Assembly: GCF_015355755.1 (NCBI RefSeq)
Contig: NZ_JACVEE010000001.1
Span: 1,426,001 to 1,490,000 of the forward strand
DNA length: 64,000 bases
Origin: Nocardia sp. XZ_19_385
Lineage (GTDB): Bacteria > Actinomycetota > Actinomycetes > Mycobacteriales > Mycobacteriaceae
Reading direction: 5' to 3'
A program made the translations under genes and the position numbers. Under the pieces are notes generated by a model. It ran no database searches. It was given only the letters and a program-made list of their open reading frames with translations, and was not told where the DNA came from. Shown here in pieces: positions 41,103-48,038 of this stretch (its first letter is position 1; every line of letters starts with the position of its first letter).

Positions 41103-41533
41103 CGACCGGACAGCAACAGGCACTACTCGACGCCCTCGACGCCGAGTACGCAGCGGTGTACGCCTACGGCGTAATCGCGGCCTACGCCAACACCGACCGA
41201 TCCCGACTGGTGTCGGAATACGTTGCGGCACACCGAGCCCGGCGAGACTCGACCATCGACGCCCTAAAACTCGCTGGTGTCGCCGTCCCCGCCCCGGACG
41301 CCGCATACACAACACCGTTCCCGGTCGACGATCCGATCCCGGCAGCGAAACTTGCCGTCACCGTCGAAAACGACTGCACCATCGCATGGCGCGCTGTCGT
41401 CGAACGCGCCGACACCGCCGACGTCCGCCGCACCGGCATCGACGCCCTCACCGAATCAGCTGTGCGCCAAGCCACTTGGCAGGCAATCCTGGGAACCAAT
41501 CCCCCGACAGTCGCCTTACCCGGGAAGCCCTGA
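41099..41533 (+). CDS. DUF4439 ferritin-like protein
   Basis: A 144-residue four-helix, ferritin-like protein of the DUF4439 family. Helix pairs carry Glu/His-type residues (DALDAEYAAVYAYGVIAAYA, SEYVAAHRARRDSTIDALKL, a VENDCTIAWRAVVERAD helix) as in di-metal ferritin-like folds, but the full ligand set is not obvious. It is translationally coupled (ATGA) to the preceding Tat lipoprotein and matches the position of Rv2844. Its role is unknown; a partner domain of the exported lipoprotein is likely even though it has no signal peptide of its own. Confidence 0.82.
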   Translation: MTTGQQQALLDALDAEYAAVYAYGVIAAYANTDRSRLVSEYVAAHRARRDSTIDALKLAGVAVPAPDAAYTTPFPVDDPIPAAKLAVTVENDCTIAWRAVVERADTADVRRTGIDALTESAVRQATWQAILGTNPPTVALPGKP

Positions 41534-41587
41534 CGAATCCCCTTGCCCCCGCGTCACCTGGGGGTTTCCCAGTACATCAGGGCGAAC

Positions 41588-41774
41588 GCCGAGCGCAGCG
41601 AGGCAAGCCCGAAGCAGTGCGGCACCGGGGAAGCGAAGCGCCCCCGGTGCCCATCCGAAATCAGTAGGCGGGACGAAAGCCGAGCGACAGCGAGGCTTCG
41701 TCCCGACTACCACCCCTTCCGGACTCAGTAGGCGGGACGAAAACCGAGCGTCAGCGAGGCTTTGTCCCGACTAC
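41588..41774. repeat. Structured dispersed repeat, copy A (three hairpins)
   Basis: Hairpin 1 pairs GCACCGGGG 41622-41630 with 41642-41650. Hairpin 2 pairs 41664-41681 with 41694-41710 (arms ending TTCGTCCCGACTAC). Hairpin 3 pairs about 41728-41745 with 41758-41774 and is a diverged copy of hairpin 2. The block sits in the convergent gap between the DUF4439 gene and the PPOX gene, a place suited to bidirectional termination. Most of it recurs at 43324-43428. Hairpin 3 runs into the 3' end of the PPOX gene. Confidence 0.8.
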
Positions 41775-42152
41775 GACTCGGATTCCAGCCATGCGCCCGG
41801 GGCCACCGCGTAATGCGCTGCCCAGCAACCCGACTCGCGCGACCAACCCGTACTTACGCTTCATCAGTTCGACGTAATGCACACTCTCGGCGGGTGCCAG
41901 CACCTCGGCGAAACCATGCACCGGTTCGCTGAGCGGCTTGCCGCGCCAGTCGCAGGAGGCGACCGTCACCCGACCCTCATTGCGGATTCGCTTCACCTTC
42001 CCGGCGTCCGCCGCGCTCCACACCGCCAGCGCCTGACCGTCGCGCATCACCCAGACCGGCGTGGGAACCGCCCTGCCGTCCCGACGGAACGTGGTGAGGA
42101 GCAAGTACTTTCCGGCAGCCAACTCGCCCAGCGCCGTGTCGATCTTCTTCAT
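41751..42152 (-). CDS. PPOX-class F420-dependent family protein
   Basis: A 133-residue split-barrel flavin/deazaflavin protein: DTALGELAAGKYLLLTTFRR, GRAVPTPVWVMRDGQALAVW, then KVKRIRNEGRVTVASCDWRG and SEPVHGFAEVL. Family members (TIGR03666-type) often bind F420 and reduce small molecules. Its last seven codons (VVGTKPR) lie within dispersed repeat copy A, so the C-terminus was formed by the repeat. A TetR operator at 42161-42174 sits nine bases upstream of its start, so it belongs to the TetR regulon beside it. Confidence 0.85.
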   Translation of the reverse strand: MKKIDTALGELAAGKYLLLTTFRRDGRAVPTPVWVMRDGQALAVWSAADAGKVKRIRNEGRVTVASCDWRGKPLSEPVHGFAEVLAPAESVHYVELMKRKYGLVARVGLLGSALRGGPGRMAGIRVVVGTKPR

Positions 42153-42160
42153 AGCCCTAT

Positions 42161-42174
42161 ACTAACCAGTTAGT
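42161..42174. promoter_or_regulatory. TetR operator ACTAACCAGTTAGT, copy 1
   Basis: Perfect half-sites ACTAAC and GTTAGT around a 2-base centre, in the divergent gap between the PPOX gene and the small membrane-protein gene. Identical to the site at 42718-42731 in front of the TetR gene. Confidence 0.75.
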
Positions 42175-42225
42175 TAACAGGCTGGTCCGCAAGAACCGCC
42201 CTACGACGCGGCTGAAAGGAATCCC

Positions 42226-42687
42226 ATGGGGCGATTCGTCTGGACCCTGCTCGCAGGTTTCGCATTCGGCACCCCCGCGGTCCCTGTCGGCCTCTCGCTC
42301 TCGCTGCCCGGCCCGGTCGCGCTGTTCGCGGTGCTGCTGGGCGCGGCGTGCTGTGTGGTCTTCGCGGTGGTCGCGATGGAACGCGCCCGGTGGCACTGGC
42401 AGTCCTGGCGCGGCCGCCGGAAATCGGGCGAGATGCCCGCAACGGACGCCCGGCTCTCCGGCGCTACGGGGCGGCGGGCACGGCGAGTCCTCGACCGGTA
42501 CGGCGTGGTGGGCTTCGGCCTCGTAGGGCCCGCGCTCTTCGGCACCTGGGGCTCCGCCCTGCTCGGCGCCGCGCTGGGCATCCCGCGCTGGCGGCTGATC
42601 GGCTGGCTGATGACCGGAATCGCGCTCTGGTGCACGGTAATGCTGGTCGCGTCGGACGCTGCCTTCGCCGTTTTCCGGATCGGATGA
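42226..42687 (+). CDS. Small multi-helix membrane protein (small export protein-like)
   Basis: A 153-residue membrane protein with an N-terminal helix pair (VWTLLAGFAFGTPAVPVGLS, then ALFAVLLGAACCVVFAVVA), a basic cytoplasmic loop WHWQSWRGRRKSGE, and a C-terminal pair with YGVVGFGLVGPALFGTWGSA and a GWLMTGIALWCTVMLV helix. The GPALFGTW motif resembles the COG2426 small-export/DedA-like family. An upstream TetR operator and divergent PPOX gene indicate shared control. Substrate unknown. Confidence 0.75.
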   Translation: MGRFVWTLLAGFAFGTPAVPVGLSLSLPGPVALFAVLLGAACCVVFAVVAMERARWHWQSWRGRRKSGEMPATDARLSGATGRRARRVLDRYGVVGFGLVGPALFGTWGSALLGAALGIPRWRLIGWLMTGIALWCTVMLVASDAAFAVFRIG

Positions 42688-42717
42688 CCCGCCAGGACCA
42701 CGCGGTGCACGAATACA

Positions 42718-42731
42718 ACTAACCAGTTAGT
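42718..42731. promoter_or_regulatory. TetR operator ACTAACCAGTTAGT, copy 2
   Basis: Exact copy of the operator at 42161-42174, ending ten bases before the TetR start codon. Placement indicates autoregulation. Confidence 0.75.
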
Positions 42732-42741
42732 CCCAATTACG

Positions 42742-43308
42742 ATGGCCCACATGTCCCGAGCCGACGCCACCAAGGCCCGCATCCTTCAGGCCGCGACCGA
42801 TGAATTCGCCACGTACGGAATCGCCGGAGCCCGGGTGGACCGGATCGCCAAGACGGCGGCGGCCAACAAGAACCTCATCTACGTCTATTTCTGCAGCAAG
42901 GACCAACTCTTCGACGCGGTCTTCGACGCCCACGTCACGCACGGCCTGAACTCGGTCCCGTTCACCCCCGACAACCTCCCCGAGTACGCGGGACGGCTCT
43001 TCGACTACTGCCGGCAGCACCCCGAGGTCATCCGGCTAGCCACCTGGCACCGGCTGGAGCGCGGCGACCAGGACCCGGCCGTCGCGTCACCGGCGCGCGA
43101 CGCCAAGCTGGAGGCGCTCGCCGCTGCACAGAAGGAGGGCGGCATCGGCTCCGACTTCTCACCGGCCGCGCTGCTGACCCTTGTCCTGAGCATTGCTCTC
43201 GCATGGAACCCCAGCAATGCCACCAGCATGCCCGCCGCCGCGACCGAGGCCGAGAGCGCCGACGACCGCCGCCGCGCGATCGTCGAGGCCGTGCGCCGAC
43301 TCCTGTGA
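42742..43308 (+). CDS. TetR-family repressor of the PPOX/membrane-protein cluster
   Basis: A 188-residue TetR protein with ATKARILQAATDEFATYGIA and VDRIAKTAAANKNLIYVYFC as the DNA-binding domain, followed by a TetR_C-type helical ligand domain containing WHRLERGDQDPA. Identical operators lie before this gene and before the divergent PPOX and membrane genes, so it very probably controls all three. ATG 42742 is used, with ATG 42751 as an alternative. Ligand unknown; a xenobiotic or redox-active compound would suit the PPOX target. Confidence 0.9.
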   Translation: MAHMSRADATKARILQAATDEFATYGIAGARVDRIAKTAAANKNLIYVYFCSKDQLFDAVFDAHVTHGLNSVPFTPDNLPEYAGRLFDYCRQHPEVIRLATWHRLERGDQDPAVASPARDAKLEALAAAQKEGGIGSDFSPAALLTLVLSIALAWNPSNATSMPAAATEAESADDRRRAIVEAVRRLL

Positions 43309-43323
43309 TGTGACCGTCGGCCG

Positions 43324-43428
43324 GTCCCGAAGCAGCGCGGCACCGGGGAAGCGAAGCGCCCCCGGTGCCCATCCGGAACCCGGTAGTCGAGACGAAAGCC
43401 GAGCGCAGCGAGGCGTCGTCTCGACTAC
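43324..43428. repeat. Structured dispersed repeat, copy B (two hairpins)
   Basis: Hairpin 1 pairs 43340-43348 with 43360-43368 (identical arms to copy A). Hairpin 2 is a perfect 13-bp stem, 43383-43395 with 43416-43428. Compared with copy A, the stem has changed from GGGACGA/TCGTCCC to GAGACGA/TCGTCTC, so pairing is kept by a double change. It fills the convergent gap between the TetR gene and the acyl-CoA dehydrogenase gene, and supplies the stop codon of the latter. Confidence 0.8.
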
Positions 43429-45176
43429 CCCCGCATTTCGTAGGCGCCGTCGTAGGCGACGACCTGGTCCCACACGCGGTCGAAGCGGTCCCGGTCGGCC
43501 AACGGGGTGCGCAGCGCGCCGACAGCCCATTCCAGCTGAGCCGCGGTGGTGGACGGCTTGCCGTAGAGCGTGGTGACGTGGCCGTTGAAGTCGCGGATCT
43601 GGAAGTCGAAGATCTGATCCAGCACGTCGCGGTCCAGGCCGGTGAGCGCGGCCTGCTCCAGGATCAGCTGGCCGTAGACCACCAGCGAGAACAGGTGGCC
43701 GATGGTCAGCATGAAGTCCAGGTCCTTCTGCTGGGCCTCATCCGGCGCGGCGTGCAGCAGAAGATTGCGCAGCGCCTGAGCCTGCTCGTAGAAGCGGGCC
43801 ACGTTCGGCACGTCGGAGTGCTTCTCGTACACCGGAGTCCAGTCCGCGAACTGCACCTTGCCGGCGCCGCGGGCGGGGCCCTGCTGCCAGAAGAACGCGT
43901 CGTCGGCGGCGTCCTGACGGGTGCCGACCTCCGGGTAGTCCTTCGGGTTGAACAGGTAGTTCGGCATGAACTTCAGGATCTGGCCGACGTTGACGTGCAC
44001 GGTGCCCTCGAGCCGGGGCAGGGTGTTGATCAGGCGGGAGACCTCGGCGAAGTAGGTGTTCTTCTCGAAGCCCTTGGCGGCCAGCACATCCAGCAGCAGG
44101 GTCATCACGACCTCGCCCTCGGAGGTGACCTTGGACTTCGTCATCGGGTTGAACAGCAGGTAGCGGCGGTCTTCCAGGCTGGCGCTGCGGAAGTAGTCCA
44201 CGGCGCGGTCGCTGAACAGCTTCATCGCGACGATGCGGCTGTAGGCATCGACGAAATTGCCGCGCACGTGCGGGAATTGGGTGACCGGGTTGCCGTAGAG
44301 GATCCGGTTGTTGGCGTGCGTGATGGCCTCGTAGAACGAATGCTCGACCATGCCGACGCCGCCGTGGCACAGGTTGAACTTGCCGACGTTGACGGTGTTC
44401 AGCGCGGCGGAGAAGGCCTCCGGGCCGGTGTGCAGGATGTCCTCGGCGCGCACCGGGTAGTTCTCCAGGCGGAAGGTGGACACGTACATCTGCTGGTGCA
44501 CAACGTTTCCGAGCAGCTGATAGTTCTCGTGCTGCGAGTCCGCCGCGAACCACACGTAGCCTTCGGCGCCTTCGATGTCGGCGCGGCGGGAGAACACCGA
44601 GACCATGCTCGCGACATTGCCGTTGCCGATGTAGTACTTCTCGCCGTTGGCGCGGAACAGGATTCCGGCCTCGTGGTCGGCGCTGCCCGGTTCGGTGGGG
44701 GTGAGCACCAGGTCGGTGTTGTAGATGTCGGCGCCGTGCGACTGCTCGGACAGGCCGAACGCCATCACCTCGCCGGCGGCGAGATCAGCGGCCGCCTTCT
44801 GCTTGGCGATCTCGTTGTCGCTCTGCCAGATCGGGCCCAGGCCGAGGATGGTGACCTGCTCGGCGTACCAGTAGGCCAGGCCGTAGAAGCCGAAGATCTC
44901 CGAGAGCGCGGCATTGCGGGCGGCGTCCCAGCGGCGGTTCTCGTCGCCGTCGGCGTAGGCGGCCGGAGTCAGGAAGGTCGCGAACAGCTTCTCCTGCTTC
45001 ACGAATTCCAGGAAGTCGGAAACCCAGGTGGCCTGCGCGTCGTCGGCGAGCAACTGCGCCTTGCCGCGTGACTCGAACCACTCGATGGTCGCCTTCAGCA
45101 GTCGACGGGTCTCGGCGTCGAAGTGCTCCGGGTCGTAGGTCGCCGGGTTGAACAACAGCGGGTCAGTGCTCGTCAT
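43425..45176 (-). CDS. Acyl-CoA dehydrogenase/oxidase-family protein
   Basis: A 583-residue flavoprotein of the large acyl-CoA dehydrogenase type, which forms a trans double bond in acyl-CoA. Expected blocks: AYWYAEQVTILGLGPIWQ, EVMAFGLSEQSHGADIYNTD (flavin and substrate binding), the beta-domain KYYIGNGNVASMVSVFSRRA and the C-terminal helical domain with GGVGMVEHSFYEAITHANNR. It is larger than the usual 390-residue enzymes, as in acyl-CoA oxidase-like mycobacterial FadEs. Start ATG 45176 is used. The upstream region has a 20-bp palindrome and a divergent MarR gene. Chain-length preference unknown. Confidence 0.88.
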   Translation of the reverse strand: MTSTDPLLFNPATYDPEHFDAETRRLLKATIEWFESRGKAQLLADDAQATWVSDFLEFVKQEKLFATFLTPAAYADGDENRRWDAARNAALSEIFGFYGLAYWYAEQVTILGLGPIWQSDNEIAKQKAAADLAAGEVMAFGLSEQSHGADIYNTDLVLTPTEPGSADHEAGILFRANGEKYYIGNGNVASMVSVFSRRADIEGAEGYVWFAADSQHENYQLLGNVVHQQMYVSTFRLENYPVRAEDILHTGPEAFSAALNTVNVGKFNLCHGGVGMVEHSFYEAITHANNRILYGNPVTQFPHVRGNFVDAYSRIVAMKLFSDRAVDYFRSASLEDRRYLLFNPMTKSKVTSEGEVVMTLLLDVLAAKGFEKNTYFAEVSRLINTLPRLEGTVHVNVGQILKFMPNYLFNPKDYPEVGTRQDAADDAFFWQQGPARGAGKVQFADWTPVYEKHSDVPNVARFYEQAQALRNLLLHAAPDEAQQKDLDFMLTIGHLFSLVVYGQLILEQAALTGLDRDVLDQIFDFQIRDFNGHVTTLYGKPSTTAAQLEWAVGALRTPLADRDRFDRVWDQVVAYDGAYEMRG

Positions 45177-45244
45177 GCCGGTTAACTTACCAGCGGGTAA
45201 CAGCAGCGTGGGCACGGTGTGATCAACCGCTGACCTGCAAATTC

Positions 45245-45264
45245 GACCTACGGAACCGTAGGTC
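45245..45264. promoter_or_regulatory. 20-bp palindrome upstream of the acyl-CoA dehydrogenase
   Basis: GACCTACGGAACCGTAGGTC has perfect 9-base arms around AA. It lies 68 bases before the acyl-CoA dehydrogenase start and differs from the MarR sites further on, so it is probably the operator of another repressor, for example a TetR-type lipid regulator encoded elsewhere. Confidence 0.6.
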
Positions 45265-45289
45265 TGCCGCAACGATCTCGACGGACTCT

Positions 45290-45308
45290 TTTGTTTCACG
45301 CAAGCAAA
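45290..45308. promoter_or_regulatory. MarR operator 1
   Basis: TTTGTTTCACGCAAGCAAA, an inverted repeat of the form TTTGyTTC-N3-GAArCAAA with one mismatch. It recurs 26 bases away as operator 2, so dimers would bind on roughly the same face. Confidence 0.65.
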
Positions 45309-45315
45309 TGATATT

Positions 45316-45334
45316 TTTGTTTCATGGAAGCAAA
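45316..45334. promoter_or_regulatory. MarR operator 2, overlapping the marR start codon
   Basis: TTTGTTTCATGGAAGCAAA contains the ATG (45324) of the MarR gene, so the first codons Met-Glu-Ala-Asn are part of the operator. Binding here would block initiation directly. Confidence 0.65.
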
Positions 45335-45809
45335 TAAAAATCTGGTGGAGCAGCTCTCACGGACGATCATTCGTTTCGCCGAGGCCACTCGCCAGGGCAC
45401 TTCCCGGGTTTACGACCCCGTGCGGGTCGGCGTGCTTCAGCACACGGCGGAGTCCGGGCCGATGCGGGCCGGCGAGCTGGCCGAACGACTGGACGCGCTC
45501 CCCTCCTCCATTACCCGGCACGTGCAGGTGCTGGCCGAATCCGGGCTGGTCACCAGCGCACCGGATCCGGCCGATCGGCGGGCTGTGCTGGTCGAGGTGA
45601 CCGAGGCGGGGCGCGCGGAACTACGACAGTTCATGGAGACCGGCGATCAGGTGCTCGCGGCCGTTATCGCCGAGTGGTCCGCCGATGACGTCGCCACTCT
45701 CGATCGGTTGCTGAATCGGATGCTCGAGGACTGGGCCAGCACCGGTGCCGCACATCAGCAGCGGGCGACGAAGCGTCGGCCGGGAGGGTTCGGCTGGAGC
45801 CGGACCTAG
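45324..45809 (+). CDS. MarR-family regulator
   Basis: A 161-residue winged-helix regulator: RAGELAERLDALPSSITRHV as helix-turn-helix, then LAESGLVTSAPDPADRRAVL, where the wing contains the Asp-x-Arg typical of MarR. It is probably an autorepressor through two TTTGTTTC-type operators, one overlapping its start codon, and may also control the divergent acyl-CoA dehydrogenase and the FAD monooxygenase that follows 19 bases downstream. Ligand unknown; an aromatic compound would fit the neighbouring monooxygenase. Confidence 0.9.
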   Translation: MEANKNLVEQLSRTIIRFAEATRQGTSRVYDPVRVGVLQHTAESGPMRAGELAERLDALPSSITRHVQVLAESGLVTSAPDPADRRAVLVEVTEAGRAELRQFMETGDQVLAAVIAEWSADDVATLDRLLNRMLEDWASTGAAHQQRATKRRPGGFGWSRT

Positions 45810-45828
45810 TTATCCAGGAGTCAGAGTT

Positions 45829-47118
45829 ATGTCCAGAAATTTGCATGTAGTCATCGCGGGTGGCGGGATCGGCGGGTTGGCGCTCGCCAATGGGCTGCAT
45901 CGGGCCGGAGTCAGCGTGTCGGTGCACGAGCGGGAAACCCAGCGCACCGATCGGCTGCAAGGGTTCCGCATCCATATCAATCCCAACGGCAGCCGGGCCT
46001 TGGCGGAACTGCTTTCGCCGGAACTGTTTTCGACGTTCATCGCCACGTCCGGCAAGGGCAGTATCGGGTTCGGGTTCGTCACCGAGCAGCTGAAGGAGCT
46101 GCTGGAGTTCGAGCCGGTCGAGCCTGCGCACGATCCGGCCGGTGGCGATCACTACGGGGTCAGCCGGATCACGTTGCGCCAGATCCTGCTTGCCGAGCTC
46201 GGTGCGGTCGTGCGGTACGGCAGCATGTTCGAGCGGTACGAGCATCAGGCGGACGGGCGCGTGGTCGCCCATTTCGCCGATGGGACCACCGAAGTCGGTG
46301 ATGTGCTCATCGGTGCGGATGGCGGTACCTCACGGGTGCGCGCTCAGTACTTGCCGCACGCGGAGCGGATCGATACCGGAATCGTCACTATCGCAGGGAA
46401 GTTCGCGCTCACGCCGCAGTCCCGCGAAGAGCTCGATCCGCGGCTGACGGCACACCCGTTCAGTGTGATTCCGCCGAGTGGGTGCGGAATGTTTGTCGCG
46501 GCACATGATTTCGACGCACCCACCTCCGGGCCGATCGGCGGGAACGACGACGGCTTGACCGGAGCGCTGTTCGACAACACCCAGCCATACGTGCTGTGGG
46601 GTTTCGGCGCCAAGCGCGAACGCTTCGGGTCAGGTCTGGAATCGATGAGCACCGGCGAGTTGCACAACCTCACACAGCAGATGACGGATGGCTGGGCGCC
46701 TGCGCTGCGCCGTCTGGTCGCCGAGACCGACAGCGACACAGTCACTTTGATCCCGATCAAGACCTCGGTGCCGGTCGAGCCGTGGCAGACCACGAACGTG
46801 ACCGTGCTCGGCGACGCCATCCACAGCATGACCCCGTTCGGCGGCATCGGCGCCAACACCGCCCTGCGCGACGCACAACTGCTGTGCCGCAAGCTCGTTG
46901 CCGCTGAGCGGGGCGAACAGGAACTGCTGACGGGGATCCGCGAGTACGAGGCGCAGATGATCGACTACGGCTTCGAAGCCGTCCGCACCTCCTTGAAGGC
47001 GGCCAATCAGTCGGTGTCCGACAACCGCCTGGCCCGCACCGCCGGCAGGCTGTTCTTCCGCACCGCCAACGCGGTACCGGCGATCAAGCGAAAGATGTTC
47101 GCCGACTTGGGAGCATGA
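45829..47118 (+). CDS. FAD-dependent monooxygenase (aromatic hydroxylase type)
   Basis: A 429-residue class A flavoprotein hydroxylase, of the kind that modifies aromatics or antibiotics such as rifampicin or tetracycline. FAD-binding motif VVIAGGGIGGLALANGLHRA at the start, a DGTTEVGDVLIGADGGTSRV block (DG motif) in the middle, and VTVLGDAIHSMTPFGGIGAN (GD motif) near residue 325. ATG 45829 follows CCAGGAG. Cotranscription with marR is likely from the 19-base spacing, suggesting induction by its own substrate. Confidence 0.9.
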   Translation: MSRNLHVVIAGGGIGGLALANGLHRAGVSVSVHERETQRTDRLQGFRIHINPNGSRALAELLSPELFSTFIATSGKGSIGFGFVTEQLKELLEFEPVEPAHDPAGGDHYGVSRITLRQILLAELGAVVRYGSMFERYEHQADGRVVAHFADGTTEVGDVLIGADGGTSRVRAQYLPHAERIDTGIVTIAGKFALTPQSREELDPRLTAHPFSVIPPSGCGMFVAAHDFDAPTSGPIGGNDDGLTGALFDNTQPYVLWGFGAKRERFGSGLESMSTGELHNLTQQMTDGWAPALRRLVAETDSDTVTLIPIKTSVPVEPWQTTNVTVLGDAIHSMTPFGGIGANTALRDAQLLCRKLVAAERGEQELLTGIREYEAQMIDYGFEAVRTSLKAANQSVSDNRLARTAGRLFFRTANAVPAIKRKMFADLGA

Positions 47119-47155
47119 GGCTTCTTCGGCAGCAGCCATCCAACGGATGTGTGAG

Positions 47156-47842
47156 TCAGGGAACCAGCGGGCCTTTCATGACTTCGCGCGCGGCGGCTAC
47201 GTCGCCGGACCAGACAAGTTCGGTGGACGGGGCGCGGTTCCACAAGGTCAGAAACAGTTTCGTGGCGGGGCCGCTGATGGTGGCGACCGGTTCGCCGGGA
47301 CCGAGCACCCAGAAGTTGCCGGTGTCGGTGGCGGTGAGGCGGACGGCGCTGGTGGGCGTTGTCGCCAGGCCACGCTTCACCATGCGGGGCACGAACACGT
47401 CGAGGACCTCGGCGATCCCGTCCGCGGCGTGGGCGGGGTCGATGTGGCTGTCGATGCCGAGAGCGTGCTCGGCGTCGAAGCGGTGCACCAGGGTCTCCAG
47501 CCATCGGCGCCGCCGCCAGAATCCCACGGTGTGCGGCGGCCAGAAGGTCCACGCCGGGGTGTCCGGGTCTGCCGCGAGCACGGAAACCAGTGCGTTCGCC
47601 GTCTCGCTGTACCAATCCTTCAGCGCGGCAGGGTCGCTCGGTCCCGCAGGCGGGTCATAGTCGCCGCGCTGCTCCTGCACCGCGGAAACCACCCACAGGT
47701 TTCCCCCGCCCATGTGATCGATCAGGTCATGCAAGGTCCAGTCACCGCAGTGCTCGACCGGCGCGTCCAGCTCCCCGCCGATGCAGTGCCCGAACGCGTC
47801 CAGCTCGGCTCGCAACAACGCCAGATACTCGTCAGGTGCCAT
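47156..47842 (-). CDS. Maleylpyruvate isomerase-family mycothiol-dependent enzyme
   Basis: A 228-residue DinB-like four-helix protein with the TIGR03083-type pattern EHCGDWTLHDLIDHMGGG and a second metal His in RRWLETLVHRFDAEHALG, plus a short C-terminal SCP2-like domain starting TSAVRLTATDTG. These enzymes are mycothiol-dependent transferases or isomerases, or uncharacterised relatives. ATG 47842 is the family-like start; upstream codons are unsupported. It converges with the FAD monooxygenase. Substrate unknown. Confidence 0.85.
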   Translation of the reverse strand: MAPDEYLALLRAELDAFGHCIGGELDAPVEHCGDWTLHDLIDHMGGGNLWVVSAVQEQRGDYDPPAGPSDPAALKDWYSETANALVSVLAADPDTPAWTFWPPHTVGFWRRRRWLETLVHRFDAEHALGIDSHIDPAHAADGIAEVLDVFVPRMVKRGLATTPTSAVRLTATDTGNFWVLGPGEPVATISGPATKLFLTLWNRAPSTELVWSGDVAAAREVMKGPLVP

Positions 47843-47988
47843 CCCCCGATTCAACCGCACCCATACTCGGATTACGCGGGAATCAGCCTTCCCCACACCG
47901 CAATTGGCGCCATCTATGCGGAGCCTGGCGCCATCTGAACGCACTCCCCCGCCGCCGCACACGGGGAGAATCCCGGTACATGGCGGGT

Positions 47989-48018
47989 GTCCCGCACACG
48001 CTGCAACGTGTGCGGGAC
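47989..48018 (-). terminator. Terminator after proS
   Basis: A perfect 12-bp stem, GTCCCGCACACG 47989-48000 with 48007-48018, and a 6-base loop CTGCAA, starting 20 bases past the proS stop on the minus strand. No T tract. The rest of the 196-base gap to the mycothiol-type gene holds no frame that I can support. Confidence 0.7.
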
Positions 48019-48038
48019 CGCAACTGAATGTGGGTGGA

